From the NCBI GenBank assembly GCA_039619475.1, contig CM077116.1:383246760-383310759 (forward strand): a stretch of DNA of 64,000 nucleotides, in the 5' to 3' direction. Position 1 is the stretch's first letter, and each line of letters opens with the position of its first letter. The translations under genes were made by a program, and so were the position numbers. Below, one piece after another: positions 38,471 through 50,739 of the stretch. The notes beneath the pieces are model-generated. The model saw only the letters and a list, made by a program, of their open reading frames with translations, was not told the origin of the DNA and made no database searches. The DNA comes from Icerya purchasi (lineage: Eukaryota; Arthropoda; Insecta; Hemiptera; Monophlebidae).

Positions 38471-38607
38471 TCCTGTGTGTTTTTAGATTGGTTAAAACGT
38501 TTTTATCTTTATTAGTAAACATTAGTTTGACTGTATCGAATGGATTAGTATAATATTAATTCAACGTATTACAACTGAGCCATAGTATAGCTTGGCCTGG
38601 TCTGCCA

Positions 38608-39334
38608 TCTATATACATAAAACAAAGTCGGGTTAGTTACACCATTTACAACTCAAGAACGGCTGGACCGATTTTTATGATCTTTAATTTGTTGGATTTG
38701 TCTCCGCCCCGAATAGCAGAATACGAAATTTAAAAAAAAAAAATGATGGACAAAATTCATTTTTTTTTGCTGTTTTTGGCCCAAAAGGGGGGTTCAAATA
38801 ATTTTTTAACCGTAATTTTTGAATTTTATGAAAGGGCTGCAGTGTTTTATTTTATATTCTGAATTTCGCTTTTACAGGGTTATCTGGTAGTGAGTTATGA
38901 ATTTTTTAAGGGTGATTTTTCAGGTCGTTCTAAATTCCATATATATTCTAGACAGCTTCTTGCCGTTCAGGGTAATCGCTCAGATTAAAGTTATAAATTG
39001 TCATAGATAGAAGTTTAATTGTAATTTATGATGCAATTCTGATAAGTTAAACCGTTTCCGAGCTATTGTATAATTGAATATTTTTATCGTTTGTGAACCA
39101 TCTTATTGGGTTATATTGAACTTTGTTATTAAGGCGAATAATGCCCTGCTGCCACGTGAATTACATTAATTTTAATGTAATTTAAATACTTTTCATTTTG
39201 ATTTTTATCCATTTATTGAACTTAATTCATTTTGAGTATTAATTTTATCATAATAAAAAACTAAGTTTAATTCAGCTAATAAGTTAACACAACATTTACT
39301 TTTTAAGGCGGTACGAAGTTCGCCGGGTCAGCTA

Positions 39335-39335
<1 letters not shown>
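38608..39335 (+). mobile_element. non-autonomous Helitron, both ends present (728 bp)
   Basis: The 5' end TCTATATACATAAAAC starts with the obligatory TC after a host A, and the 3' end GGGTCAGCTAG stops with CTAG before a host T, fitting Helitron insertion between A and T. A short hairpin (GGCG at 39307-39310 pairing CGCC at 39321-39324) precedes the terminus. The inner left motif CTCAAGAACGGCTGGACCGA is typical of dispersed arthropod Helitrons. No Rep/helicase coding sequence and no target duplication are present, as expected for this class. Confidence 0.8.

Positions 39336-39371
<36 letters not shown>
39336..39371. repeat. (TA)n microsatellite
   Basis: A TA array directly abuts the Helitron 3' end. 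Confidence 0.9.
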
Positions 39372-39374
<3 letters not shown>

Positions 39375-39720
39375 GAACAGATTTAAACGGGATTGATATA
39401 CGGGCGAAGTCAGTATATACATATTGAAAGTCGGAAAATGTGTCGGTCTGTCTGTGCCCACTAATTACAGAAACTACCGAATCGATTTTGTTCTGGTTTC
39501 CTCCAGTTGATATTTATGTTGAACGTTTTAGTGTAAAATTTATGTTTTTGGTGTGATTTAGGTTTTTGTCAACGAAACGTGAAAAGTAGAAAAAGGTACA
39601 AGGCTTAAAATAAAAAACTGAATATTTACTGTGATAAATATTTTAAATAAAATCACCATGGTAAATACAAATTAACCGCTTCAGATTTAGAATACCGAGG
39701 AACACTGAAAAGTCGATTGC
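39372..39720. repeat. Helitron-like or related dispersed repeat
   Basis: ATATACGGGCGAAGTCAGTA resembles a Helitron 3' end, and GTCGGTCTGTCTGTGCCCAC with ACTACCGAATCGATTTTGTT resembles the 5' part of another such element. Neither has clear termini, so this may be an end-to-start junction of two elements. Confidence 0.3.
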
Positions 39721-41183
39721 TCCTTTGCCCGCATCTGTGTATTTAAAATAAGTATAAAGATGATTAACATATTCTTACACGATTGGTAAGAAACAGCATC
39801 TACATAACAGAAACAAACAAGGATAAACGGTTTCTTAAGAATAGGTTAACTAAAGAAAGATTATGTGTTCGAAAAGTTGAAAGTAGAAATGAAGTAAAAT
39901 GTATTGCAAAAACATTAATGTTATTGAGTTCCATTTGATACTTGAAGTAAGGCGAACAAAAGTTCACAAGAATGTAATTAGCCCAGACAGATGTAACATT
40001 TAAAATGTTGATGTTGGAGGTGTATGTTTTATATAGAGAGAACTATGAACATTTCTTTTAAAGTTAAATAACGAAAAGGATAGCTGTATTGTTGTGGTTT
40101 GAAAAAAATTAACAATAAGAGAAATAAGGTGCACAGGGATTTTTAAATAGAGCATTATATTTTTATCAATAGGAAAGTGCATGTTATGAAAGGCGCTGAA
40201 GATATTAGTCCGGAAAGAGACTAGTATAGTCAGAGAGATCAAACACTAGGACAAAAGCGAAAGCTGTATGAAGAATTAAACGACAATTAACGAGAATTAA
40301 TACATAAAGAAACCGTCATTAAAGAGGAAGAACACGTATGATTGTATTAAAAAGTTTGTAAAACAATACGCACTGGTATTTGAATAACTGCACAAAGGAA
40401 GGTAAAGAGATGGCCGTGCGAACGAGAGAGATTACATAAAAATGATGTGTAATACGCAATGATCACCTTTTTGTTCCCGTTTTTGTAATCCCCGGGTCTT
40501 TCAACAATTCTTTATGATTCCACTTCCATCTTTCGCCTCTTTTATGGACAGTTGTAGTTGTTGCGCTGTTTAGTATCAATTTACTGTCTACAATCTTTTT
40601 TTTTTTTTTTAAAGTAAAGCAAACATAATGGAATTAATTATTGCTGAAATAGGCAAAAAGAGCAAAACAGTTTAGATAGATGAATACACGGTTTTTATTC
40701 TACACCTTGGTGGTTATCATAATCGAAATAAAAAGTCAATTAAACTCACGCTTACCCGAGGTATTTTTCAGTATTTTTGATGTAAGTAGTACTTGTGAAG
40801 TCAGAAATGTAATAATAAATTTTACTTTTATATTATTTAGTGTACGGTAAAATACCACACATGTTCAGGTTCAGCTTCTTCATTTGATTTCATTTTTTCA
40901 CATCATTTTAATGTTTCCTTTACACTAGAGGTGTTTTATGAAGTTTTTGAAGAAATTTAATAAATTTGCAAACTGGTTTTTATTTCATGAGAATACATGG
41001 TTACATTTACTGATGATATTTCCAGGTTTTTCATTACTGCGATTTATTATCTCCGCTGTACTGTTTAGATGGGCTTTAGCTGATTTTTTTTTTTATATTT
41101 TCAAAACTAAAGGAGACAACGATGTGACGATATTTGGGCAGCGCATGAGCCTATAAGGAAACGTTGTTGAGAATCTAATTCCG

Positions 41184-41214
<31 letters not shown>

Positions 41215-41490
41215 GAAGTCTTTTAGCGACTACATGAATCATGGATGTGTCCAATGCGAATAATAAAAAATAATTTTTTTTTTTTATTATCAGTGGGGCT
41301 GTTGAATGTACTGTGTATAAGATATGAAGAAACTCGCCTAATTTACACAAATGTAAATATCCTAAATAAATTCTCAACAGTGTAAGATTTGTGCGGAAAT
41401 TAGGCTGTTATTTAAAAAAATAATAATAGTAATAATAATAAAAAAAAAAAAAACTTCACAAAAATAAAATAACCAAAATATTTACTTTTA

Positions 41491-41496
41491 TTTATT
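41491..41496 (-). terminator. polyadenylation signal AATAAA for Dim1
   Basis: A canonical AATAAA on the minus strand sits about 77 bases past the stop codon, in AT-rich sequence, which is a typical short insect 3'UTR distance. Other AATAAA-like hexamers occur nearby, so the exact cleavage site is not fixed. Confidence 0.5.
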
Positions 41497-41572
41497 CTAA
41501 AATTTATCACTTTGCTATAATTAATTACAAATTAATATTAATATATAAATTATTAATACTTATAATACAATT

Positions 41573-41786
41573 TTAATATCTATATTTTGTAGAGTAATCT
41601 TTTGGTGATACTACTAATCCTCTTCCTTTACGGGCTCCTCTATATACCGTTTCAATTATATCAATCATTTCTTGCTTATCTTCTAAAGCCCAATTAATCT
41701 TATTGTTGTTTCCGGTACCCAAATCGATCATTATATGTTTATTACGAAAAAAAAACATAACAGTGCACGGATCGTACAATTCATAC
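41573..41786 (-). CDS. Dim1 (TXNL4A): Dim1 coding exon 3 with stop
   Basis: An AATAG acceptor is followed by G completing Met72 and then YELYDPCTVMFFFRNKH. The exon ends at a TAA stop (41575-41573) after the conserved tail DYSTKYRY. The reading frame also stays open upstream into the intron to 41836, but those residues do not belong to the protein. Confidence 0.96.
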
Positions 41787-44700
41787 CTATTAAACAAAGT
41801 ACCGTACAAATTTCCAATTAATAATTTTCGTAACATTTGGCGGTAATATCTTTTGTTAATTACGGTACATTTTTAAATTACATAATCATTTTCGAGAAAC
41901 TGTATACGTATATTTTTTAATTTACAATAATAACTTTACTATTCTAGTTGCGTAGTAATATTCTTCATGGATGGCGTTTATAACGTGATCGTAAAAATCT
42001 TCTATATCATCTGTAATAATCGACGCAACCAAAAATAGGTAAACTACAATGAAAGCTATCGTTTTCTGTAATAAGAACCATAACAAATAAAAAATAAATT
42101 GATTCTCGGACTGTATTGTGATAACCTATTGCGAATAAATTTTTAAGCACGCTAAACCGGGTTTTTGAAATATTAGTCGGAAGTTACAAAATCATACTTG
42201 AAAAAAGTTATAAATCGATTACAGATTTTGAGGAAAAATTTGAAAATTATATTGCAAAAATTAACATTGTTAGAAAAATTTCACACTAAAACAAAATAGT
42301 GCATTTACATTGTGCAGTGTGCACGTTTAAACGAAATAAATACATAATATGTTCGAAATATAAAATTCATTTATAACTTTTAACTAACAGATTTCCAACA
42401 AGCGCATTTCATTATAAATTTATTATACAAGTTAACAATAAAGATATTCATTTTATGGTGTACTTATCGTACTCGCGCTTCAAAGACGATTAAATGCTAT
42501 TCCATATATTAAATAACGCGAGATAACGTATTTTGATTGGAATGTTTTTCTTGTTTTTTGACAGATTATTAGTTTGTTGTGAACTTGTGCATTTCGCAAT
42601 TATGTAAAACGTTATTAAAATTTAGTTCGAAATAGGTAACATGACTTAATTTAAGTTGTTTCCTTCCGTTTTGAGTAATTTTAATTGATTCGTTGCAATA
42701 AAAAAATTCCCGAATGCAAGAATGTTAACTTCAGTTTCACACAAATTAAACGTATATATAAATAATAATTATATCAGATTTTTAAGTCTATCTTTTAAAT
42801 TCGAGATATTTGTTTTGAGATAAAGTTAATAACTTAAGAGGTAAAGAATTATATAATTTAGGACAATTGTTTGATTTAAAATTTTAAAAACTAAAGATAA
42901 ATATACTTTTAAAAGAAACAATGTAATATGACTGATTTAACGTTTATAGAAATAATGTTGCACAATTTATTAGAAACTGAAATGTATCACAAAAAAAAAA
43001 AAAAAAAATTAGTGATCTCATTTTTAGATTTTTTTTCTTTCAAACAAATAATGAATAGAATAAAGAATTTACTGCAGTAGTTGATTATCATAAATTAAAT
43101 GTAAAAATTAAATTTGTTGATCAAATAAATTAAAATATTACAGGTAATTTAGTCAATTACACAGATAAATGGTTTCCAAGCACACGTAAATATAGTGGTA
43201 CGGAATTTCGGTAGAATTAAAAAAAATAATAATAATTTAAAAAATACAACAAAAAAAGCAGTTTATTGGGGGAATAGAAATAAAATTATATAGTTAATAA
43301 TTCATATAATAAATATCGGTACTATAAAAATGTAAAATAAAAAACAATTATAATTACAAATTCAACTTCAAGAAACATAAGTTTATGATAAAACAGGTAA
43401 AAACTACAAAAGAAGCTTGGAAGAACCTTTTTAAGTGATAAAACAATTTTCGGCTTAAAATATAAAATTTAACCAGGTGTGTAGAACTGTACCGGCATTG
43501 TACAAATTATAGTGTTTGTTATATAGAAAATCTTATTTGTGCTGTCTACTAACAATCAAACACAGCACAGGCATATGGTATAAGATTTAAACGATTGAAT
43601 TAATTTATTAAAGAAACTAGGGGTATATTGTAATATTTATTAAACATTACAAATAGGTATTTGGAAAATAGTTATACTTATATTACAATAAGCAGTATGC
43701 GTAAGCAACAAAAACTATTTATAGGAGTACTGCAGAAATTGCTTATCTATGGAATGTAATTTTTCCTCGGTAATGCATTATCGTTTTACCTGTTAAAGTT
43801 AAAAAATATTTTGTCTTTGTAAATAATATTTCGATATACTAGCAGACAAAAAGGAAAGCAAGAAAAATAACACAAAGTTCATTCAAAAAAAGCGAAATGG
43901 TTCAACAAATTTAACCTTAGTATTAATGAATCTTAATTAGATGTTATTTAATAAAAAAATTCTAGAATAGTATAGTTTTAGATATTAACACTACGTAAGA
44001 CAAACAAACTATTTAAGTAAGTAATAAAAAGAGTGCTAAATTAAAATTTTACGATCATTTAAATTACGTAAAAAATAAATTCGTAATTGTACGGAATAAA
44101 TTATATAATAAGAACCGTATAGACTATAAAAAAAAAAAAAAAAAATTACACTCTAGAAAAGTACAGCGTTTTATATTATAAAAATAGTATTGTACGTGTG
44201 AAAGAAATGTTGGAACTTAAAAGGTTCCGAAAGATGTTAAAGAGCCATCAAACAATTATTAAATCATACGGAACGATACGTTGTCGTGCGCTATTATTGC
44301 TGGTACTGGGTAATTTCAGTCTGACAAAAACAAAAACAGATCAGCTTATTTTTGAAATTAAAAATAAATTTAAATCATCCGTTTAATAATTTACCACATA
44401 GTAAACCAAACTGACAGGAAGATAATGCGTTTAACTTAAAAAAAACTTACGAACTTTATATTACCAAGTTTCAAGGAATGTGGAACAATTATAACGGCTT
44501 GACGTATCAATATATTTCCCAAGTGTAATAGATATAATTTCGATAATAATCAACAGACGCTTAATGTTTTCAATGTTAAATTTATAACGGGTCACGATCT
44601 ATAAAAATGAAGTTTGAAAATTGTGTTACATGTAATTTTAAGGATGATGTCAATGATTATTTTATATCAGTAAGTCCGTAATCCGAAGTAATATGGTGAC

Positions 44701-46045
44701 ATCGCATTTCTCTCGCAATAATGATAATAATTTTTATAATTACAACAGGAAACAACTGGTAGAAATTTATTTTAACGGCTGCAACAAATTTGCAATTGAA
44801 GAAGTGAAATTCCGAAAAAATAATGTTCATTTGTATCAATAAATTTACAGAAATATAATTTATATAAAGAATTGTAAAATAGAGCTTAATGTAATGCCAG
44901 AAAAAAAGGTTAACGAGTTGGGTAAAGTCCATTATTATAAATAAAGATGTACATATATTTTTAAATATAAATGCGCCCTATTCAAGCAGGTTTTTGCAAA
45001 TGGGAGCATTCTCCGATAACAGAAATAATGTATACAGTTAATATTAGTAAAAGTACAGTCGATTCTAGTGTTGATAATAAACATAAAATGAGTAAAAAAA
45101 AAAAAAAACATTCACGAAAAAAAATTAATATTTTATACATTTTTTTTTTAGCGATTATAAACTTCCAAGTTCGAAACTAGCGAGTAATTAAGTTTAAGTC
45201 TGTGTAAAATTAAACGGTTAACATTCTTGTGTTTTTGTATATTTACTGTCTATTCGAACACTAACAATAAAACATAGCCGGCTTATTCGTTTGAATTACT
45301 TTTTATTTTTCCGTAATTTTATAGGAGTACACCAAATATGAATTTCTTTATGTAACTGAAGTTATTAAATTAGCAGTGATATGACATTTTGAAATAGAAA
45401 ACTCGGTTAAAAGTTATATCGAACGCAATATGACACTTCATAGAAAATCCGACGATAATAAAATACTGAAAATACGAAGTACAAAAAGGAAAAATACTTA
45501 CATTTTATTGAAATCGGGTACTTTCGTTATGTCGACTAAGTAAATAACTGCGAAGTTTTTAACTTTTTCAGCAATATTATATAATACTTCGTCCATTTTC
45601 ATGCAAGTTGGATCCCAATCGTGACCAAAACGAATAACCTAGTTGAAAATACAGCCAGTTAACGTAAGCAGTATAAAAGTTGGAATTCTTTTATCAGTAT
45701 TTATTACTCTTTAACGAATAATAGATCGATTTTTTAAAATTTAAACGATTAAACTGAAAACTAGTTGTCAACTAGCGTCGCATGTAAATATTCAGAATCA
45801 CGATGTGTGCCCAGAGTAGTATGCTATTAATACTGATCCAGTTTTCATATGGAAAAATTGGCGTTAAAAATGACACGCGCATTTTAACATAATGCAAACT
45901 TTTTAATACGTTTAATTTTGTAATATTTCGACGAAAACTATTACAGTTAAACATTTGAAACACTTACCACAACTCTATCCTCTTCCGATAAAATGGCTTG
46001 ATCAACTTGCCAGCCATTATGTAAATGCGATAACATATACGACAT
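41573..46045 (-). CDS. Dim1 (TXNL4A): Dim1/TXNL4A U5 snRNP thioredoxin-like protein (3 coding exons)
   Basis: The product is the small thioredoxin-fold protein of the spliceosomal U5 snRNP (Dib1 in yeast, Dim1/TXNL4A in animals). It is needed for activation of the B complex in nuclear pre-mRNA splicing and has no redox CxxC activity. Exons 45968-46045 (26 codons), 45502-45638 (45 codons plus 2 bases) and 41573-41786 (1 base plus 70 codons and stop) join in frame to exactly 142 residues, the usual animal length. Both introns are GT..AG with GTAAGT-type donors. Recognised blocks include LHNGWQVDQAILSEEDRV at residues 8-25, FGHDWDPTCMKMDEV at 30-44, ELYDPCTVMFFFRNKHIMID after the second junction, and the C terminus KGRGLVVSPKDYSTKYRY. 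Compared with the human protein I recall P6S, S47N and E65K plus conservative changes. E65K is the odd one. There is no frameshift, so the gene looks functional. Confidence 0.96.
41787..45501 (-). other. Dim1 (TXNL4A): Dim1 intron 2 (3,715 bp)
   Basis: This is a large AT-rich intron between coding exons 2 and 3, with poly(A) runs near 42990, 44130 and 45100. I see no second gene, no transposon coding remnant and no clear terminal inverted repeat in it. Short open frames here (44198-44386, 44657-44932, 44971-45180) have AT-driven composition and no recognisable motif. Confidence 0.85.
45502..45638 (-). CDS. Dim1 (TXNL4A): Dim1 coding exon 2
   Basis: It begins VIRFGHDWDPTC directly after an ACTAG acceptor and ends after AAT-AAA-AT, so the last methionine codon is split across intron 2 (phase 2). 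The donor is GTAAGTA. It encodes residues 27-71 plus two bases of codon 72. Residue 65 is AAA (Lys), where the family has Glu. Confidence 0.95.
45968..46045 (-). CDS. Dim1 (TXNL4A): Dim1 coding exon 1
   Basis: The exon runs from the initiator ATG (46045-46043, context AAAAATG) through residue V26 and ends on a codon boundary. The donor GTAAGTG follows at 45967-45961. The start is fixed by MSYML, the conserved family N terminus. Intron 1 is 329 bp (45639-45967). Confidence 0.95.
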
Positions 46046-46053
46046 TTTTAATG

Positions 46054-46173
46054 CTAATATAAAACAAAATTCGTAATATAATTCGAAACTATTATTTGTG
46101 TACAATTTCACATCCGAATGTTACTCGCAATATTAACTTTGACTCTCTACGAAATTCTGTATACATAACTTAC
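46054..46173 (-). other. Dim1 (TXNL4A): putative 5'UTR intron of Dim1
   Basis: Upstream of the ATG a good donor (CTGA then GTAAGT, first intron base 46173) and an acceptor preceded by a T-rich tract (TTTTATATTAG, last intron base 46054) are 120 bp apart. The acceptor lies 8 bases before the initiator ATG. Removal would join a short leader to CATTAAAAATG. This is inferred from splice-site consensus only. Transcription presumably starts upstream of 46175. Confidence 0.4.
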
Positions 46174-46174
46174 T

Positions 46175-49100
46175 CAGCTGTGACGGGGTTTTTCGATCTA
46201 AACGGTGCATTCCGATTTCCAATTTCGAACGTTAAAAAAAATTTAAAACAAGTTTAAAAATTTAAACCATTCAAAAATTTTAAATAATTTTTTTTTTGAA
46301 ATTAAAATTATATTCAATTTTAATAGTGTATGAATTATTTAATTTTTAAACAAGTAAAATTTTCAACGCATCGTTTACTTAATTTGTTAACGTTAACATT
46401 TTTTTTCTTGCAACGAGCGAGTCAAAAAATTTTTCAATAAACTTACTGTAAATGTTTTTGCTAATAAGTTAAAAGCTTATAAATAAAGAAAACTCGTAAT
46501 TCTCGAAACATGATGTCCTTTTGTTATTTTTTTCCCGCAAATTATGACATAAATGCCGGGTCTGATACAATAACAGCGTAATAAAATTAAAAAAAATCTT
46601 TCATTTTGCCCGTGAACTCTAATATTCGGTTTGTAAGTGTGTGGATGACTTTAAAATTTCGCATTGCCGTGTCGCTATCTTTCGTCGTAATAATACATTA
46701 AGTTATATTGTGCACAGAAATTATCAATCGCGCACCAGCGTGAGACAATGCTTTGTCGAGTCGAAAGTTGCGAGTTTGAAATGCGGATAGTTAATGTTAT
46801 TGTAGTTTGTGTTCGATTATTTCCTTCTTTAGGGTAATTTAAATTATGTTCGATTTTTGTGTGTTAATTAATTTAAAGTAAACATGTAAAAAAAGTTACG
46901 GATCTATTTTATCAATTTAATAAATCTGTCAAGAGTTGTGTGTGCATTCATACAAGCAACGTATTCTAAGGACATGAATTTTCAGTATTAAGGAACGGAC
47001 CTACTGATATATTTATACTGCGAGACAGGTATACTTTTTAATTATATATCGTTTAAAATAAATAATAAAATATCGTTTTATCGAATGAATGCGTCATTAG
47101 TAGGCTGAAAATGGTATAAAATTTTTTGTTCTCTTTTCCGGTAAATAATTATATAGGGGACTTTTGGAAGTTTGTTTAATGTTACTGTTTTCGTAGGTAC
47201 AAAAAAGAAAAAAAAAATTGAAATGTGTCCGTTTTTCCGATCAAATGAGATGATATATGTTAGGTAACAGATATTTCAGTTTCCGATACGTAAATTAATT
47301 ATTAACGTGGAAGGAACGATGATGCAAACGAGGTTATATTAAGTGTTGTACATTAAATATAAGTTAATAGGGTGGCGGAAAATAGAAGAGAGGAAAATCG
47401 TCACTCTTACTTATATGGACAAATGAGGAGGATACAGCCACGAGTGGAGGAAGAAGGTAACGCGCTACGACTTCGGCGATGAAAGCTAAACACACTCTTG
47501 CTGCACGATGCGATTAGATATTAATGCGAAAAAGAAAGAATTTTATACTTTACTTTGTGAACAGAGAAAATTTTAAAGATGTTGACATTTATTGTTAGAT
47601 AATTTTATCTTAACAACTTTAGAATTACAAAGACAAAAAAAAAAAAAAAGGTTTTCAACTGATATTAAGGTTTTAATTAATATTGCTTGTTTGCGTTTAT
47701 CGTTGTTTTTTTTTGTTTTTTTTTTTTGTTCCTCAGACGGAATAAAATACGTTTATTGTAATTATATACTCATTTAAATTATTCGAAGTACAATCGATAG
47801 AACGTTTGTTTAAAATTACATTAAACTAGAATGTTGTTATAAAATCGTACGGAGGAGTGTATACGAATTCAGCCGAAAACATGTTGCGACTGCATGACGG
47901 AACGAATGATCGTGTCGAGATATTTCGAATTTTGTGTATTACGAATATTCTGTGATCCTTGCATATTTTTTCTTCCCTCGAGAAGAACTTCGAATCTAAT
48001 TTATCCGCTAAGTAAGATTATTATTTTTGTTTTATAATTTAAAGATATTTCTTACTTATTCGAATGGCGAACAGCTCTATTATTAGTGACTTATCACTTA
48101 ACAGTTTTGCGATTTGTTTCGGAAATTAAAAGTTACTTTGTTAAGCAGTTTTTGTTGTTTTGTGTTTTTTTTTTTCGGATCTTTTTCTTAATAATTGCTT
48201 AATTATTTAAAAAAATATTATCTGGCCATTAAATAATTTAAATCTTCGTTCTTAATATTATTGAAACCGTCTTCGAATTTTCTAGATAAAAGTGGGTGCT
48301 GCGTAAATAATTGTGTTTATTAATTAATACAAAAAAAAAAAAAAAAAAAAATGAAACATTATCAGGTTTTCCAATTTATTCGCTACACGGAATGTGTTAG
48401 CGATTTAATTTAACTAGCGTTGTATTCCGTGATTTAGTTAAACTAGCAAGCACGAGTTAAAAAACAAAAAAGTAATCGTATCGATTTACTTATTCTGAAA
48501 TATCTCGTATCAGGCAAGGTCAATTATTCAGTTGATTAGAGAGGAAAGATACGTATTAAATCTGTGCTAATTCTAGTATGTATTTATGCAGCAGATGCGA
48601 AGATCTGTATAGAAAATTGTTGGTTGAATGCTAGACGGAATCGAAGTCGACGTTTTCATACGGAAGTCATCGCGGGAAGTAGAATGCATTCCCGGATCAT
48701 GAATCGAGTCGCTTTTCGGCGGTAAGTTGAGATGAAAGATGGAAATCGAGTTTTGTCCATAACGGAAGGGAATGGATTTGTAATTTTTTTTAATTATCAT
48801 CAAACGGGGACGTTAAAGCGCGCCAAGACTGAATAAGTGCATCATTGTAAGAGGATCACAGGTTTTGCATAGTACTCTGCTGTGTAGAATAACAAAATCG
48901 CTGTAATATCGGATTGATATTAATTGTAGATTAAACGAAAGTCTTTCAACACTGACTTCCTGAAGATTAATAAAAGTTAAGACTCCGCGATTTGCTATAC
49001 TGTTAAATGTTACACTGGTGACATCGAAAAAGAAAAAACAAGAAAAAGAGATTTGAGAGAGACTGATTTTTTACCAAAAAAAAACAAAAAACGAAGAGAA

Positions 49101-50520
49101 TATTTATTTGAACGAACCGATTTTATGAAATAATTAAGATCATCCGTTTCAGTAGTAAGCATTCTGAAGTTTTGAGACTAATATTTTTATGACGTGACAA
49201 ACGATATACCGCGAGTTAGGGATTTTTCGAAATCTTTACTAAACAGCGTAAAGTGATTTATGCAATTTATAAATTCAACAGCGTAATCGTTGGAACCTCT
49301 TTTTTCTTTTTTTCTTTTTTTTTTTTTTTTTTGTTCTCTCCGAATAATTCAGTGTGTAATAATAATCTGTTGTACGTGCGTCATTCTTATTTTACGGAAT
49401 TGAAGAAATAAGTACACTGATTTTTAAACTTTCAGAAATATTCCGATAACTTTGAAGTAAAATTAGGTTGTATTTATACGAATTGTATGTAAAGTGCATT
49501 CTTTTTTTGAGGAAATTAAAATTGTTAATTTTTAATAAAGGGTTCAGTTATTTCAGTAATTGAAAGTATTATTAATTTTTTGCTTTAAATTTTAAAACAA
49601 TAAGCTGCGTTGAGAAATGTACCGTACGCGCGTGGTAAGTAGCGTGGAAAGTGAAATTATAATCCGGCTTAACGTGTTTAGCGTATTTTAATATTTTCAG
49701 GTCGCTTAGCTTATGAAATACCGGCAATTGTTTAACAAGGAGAAAAATAATGCTCGGTTGGCGGTTTTTTTTTTATAATTATGCGAAGTGTTTAATTTTT
49801 AAGTCAGTATTAATTTCTTTTTTAGCAAAATTTCGACAGATAAATTTTAACATATATTTTTACGCGTTTTTTTATGTAGCGTGTGATTTTTTATTATCAT
49901 CGTACACTGTGAACGTTGTACAGTTTAGGTATCGAGTGAGGCGAGGAATTTATCTTAACGTTGGAAGATAATAAAGAAAAAAGAAAGTTTTTCGAATGCG
50001 TTTGTTTAAAATGTGCTTTAGTATATTTTGCAGATGCTCTATTTTTAAAAGAAGCGCGTATTTTCTTGTGGGTGGATTGTGTGACTAATTCATTTTTCTT
50101 TCCCCCCCCCCCCCCCCCCTGTTATAAATAGAAGGCGGTAATTAATTAGCGGTTCAACAAGTTTTACAGAGATTATTCAAATTAATCCGTTTCTTTTTGT
50201 TTATTGTTTTATTCGCGACTTTTTAATTATGGTTTTATAAGCGTTGCTGTTTTTTTTTTTTTAAAACATTATTGCACACGTCAATTTAACGGATACCTCG
50301 CAGTAAAGAAAAGAATTGCCATTTTGGCAGCCGACACTGTGGTTCGTTTATTCGCGTGGTTCGACTGTTATAACGGATTCAGAATTACTTTTTTCGTACG
50401 TAGCGCAGTAGTTAATTGGTTCTGTTGAAATTGTCCCTGGAGCGTGTGGATTTTTTAAGAATTGGTGTTTCGGGACATATATTTCATTTCCCCTGTCTCA
50501 CGGAATTGTCGATATTGCTG
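46175..50520. other. no gene recognised upstream of Dim1
   Basis: The region upstream of Dim1 would hold its promoter, but no TATA box or initiator stands out. From 46.6 to 49 kb the sequence is slightly CpG-richer in patches (47860-47960, 48600-48730). No exon chain could be built on either strand. Confidence 0.5.
50102..50119. repeat. poly(C) run of 18
   Basis: An uninterrupted stretch of 18 C in otherwise AT-rich DNA; the minus strand is a G18 tract able to form a quadruplex. Confidence 0.9.
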
Positions 50521-50528
50521 TTTTTGGG

Positions 50529-50737
50529 ATATTTATTAATCGGATAATAACGTTCATATTTATTAATCGGATAATAACGTTCATATTTATTAATCGGATA
50601 ATAACGTTCATATTTATTAATCGGATAATAACGTTCATATTTATTAATCGGATAATAACGTTCATATTTATTAATCGGATAATAACGTTCATATTTATTA
50701 ATCGGATAATAACTTTCATATTTATTAATCAACTTTC
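50529..50737. repeat. 27-bp minisatellite, 7 units plus a partial
   Basis: Units begin at 50529, 50556, 50583, 50610, 50637, 50664 and 50691. The first six are identical; the seventh has one change (CGTTC to CTTTC), and a 20-bp deleted unit follows at 50718-50737. Each unit contains the perfect inverted repeat TTATTA-ATCGGA-TAATAA (6-bp stem, 6-nt loop). Because 27 is a multiple of three, two minus-strand frames stay open across the array (for example NKYERYYPI repeated). I take that as a by-product of unit length. Confidence 0.95.
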
Positions 50738-50739
50738 AT

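Noticed and set aside
48699..48721. Possible first coding exon (ATG plus seven codons) before a GTAAGT donor, plus strand
   Set aside because: One good donor and a short frame are not enough. No matching second exon was found downstream.
50484..50732. Two overlapping minus-strand frames with repeated NKYERYYPI and LINMNVIIR units
   Set aside because: They are the 27-bp minisatellite read in frames that never meet a stop because 27 is divisible by three. There is no flanking coding sequence.
50529..50737. CRISPR-like array of direct repeats
   Set aside because: The repeats are contiguous with no unique spacers, and the DNA is eukaryotic nuclear.
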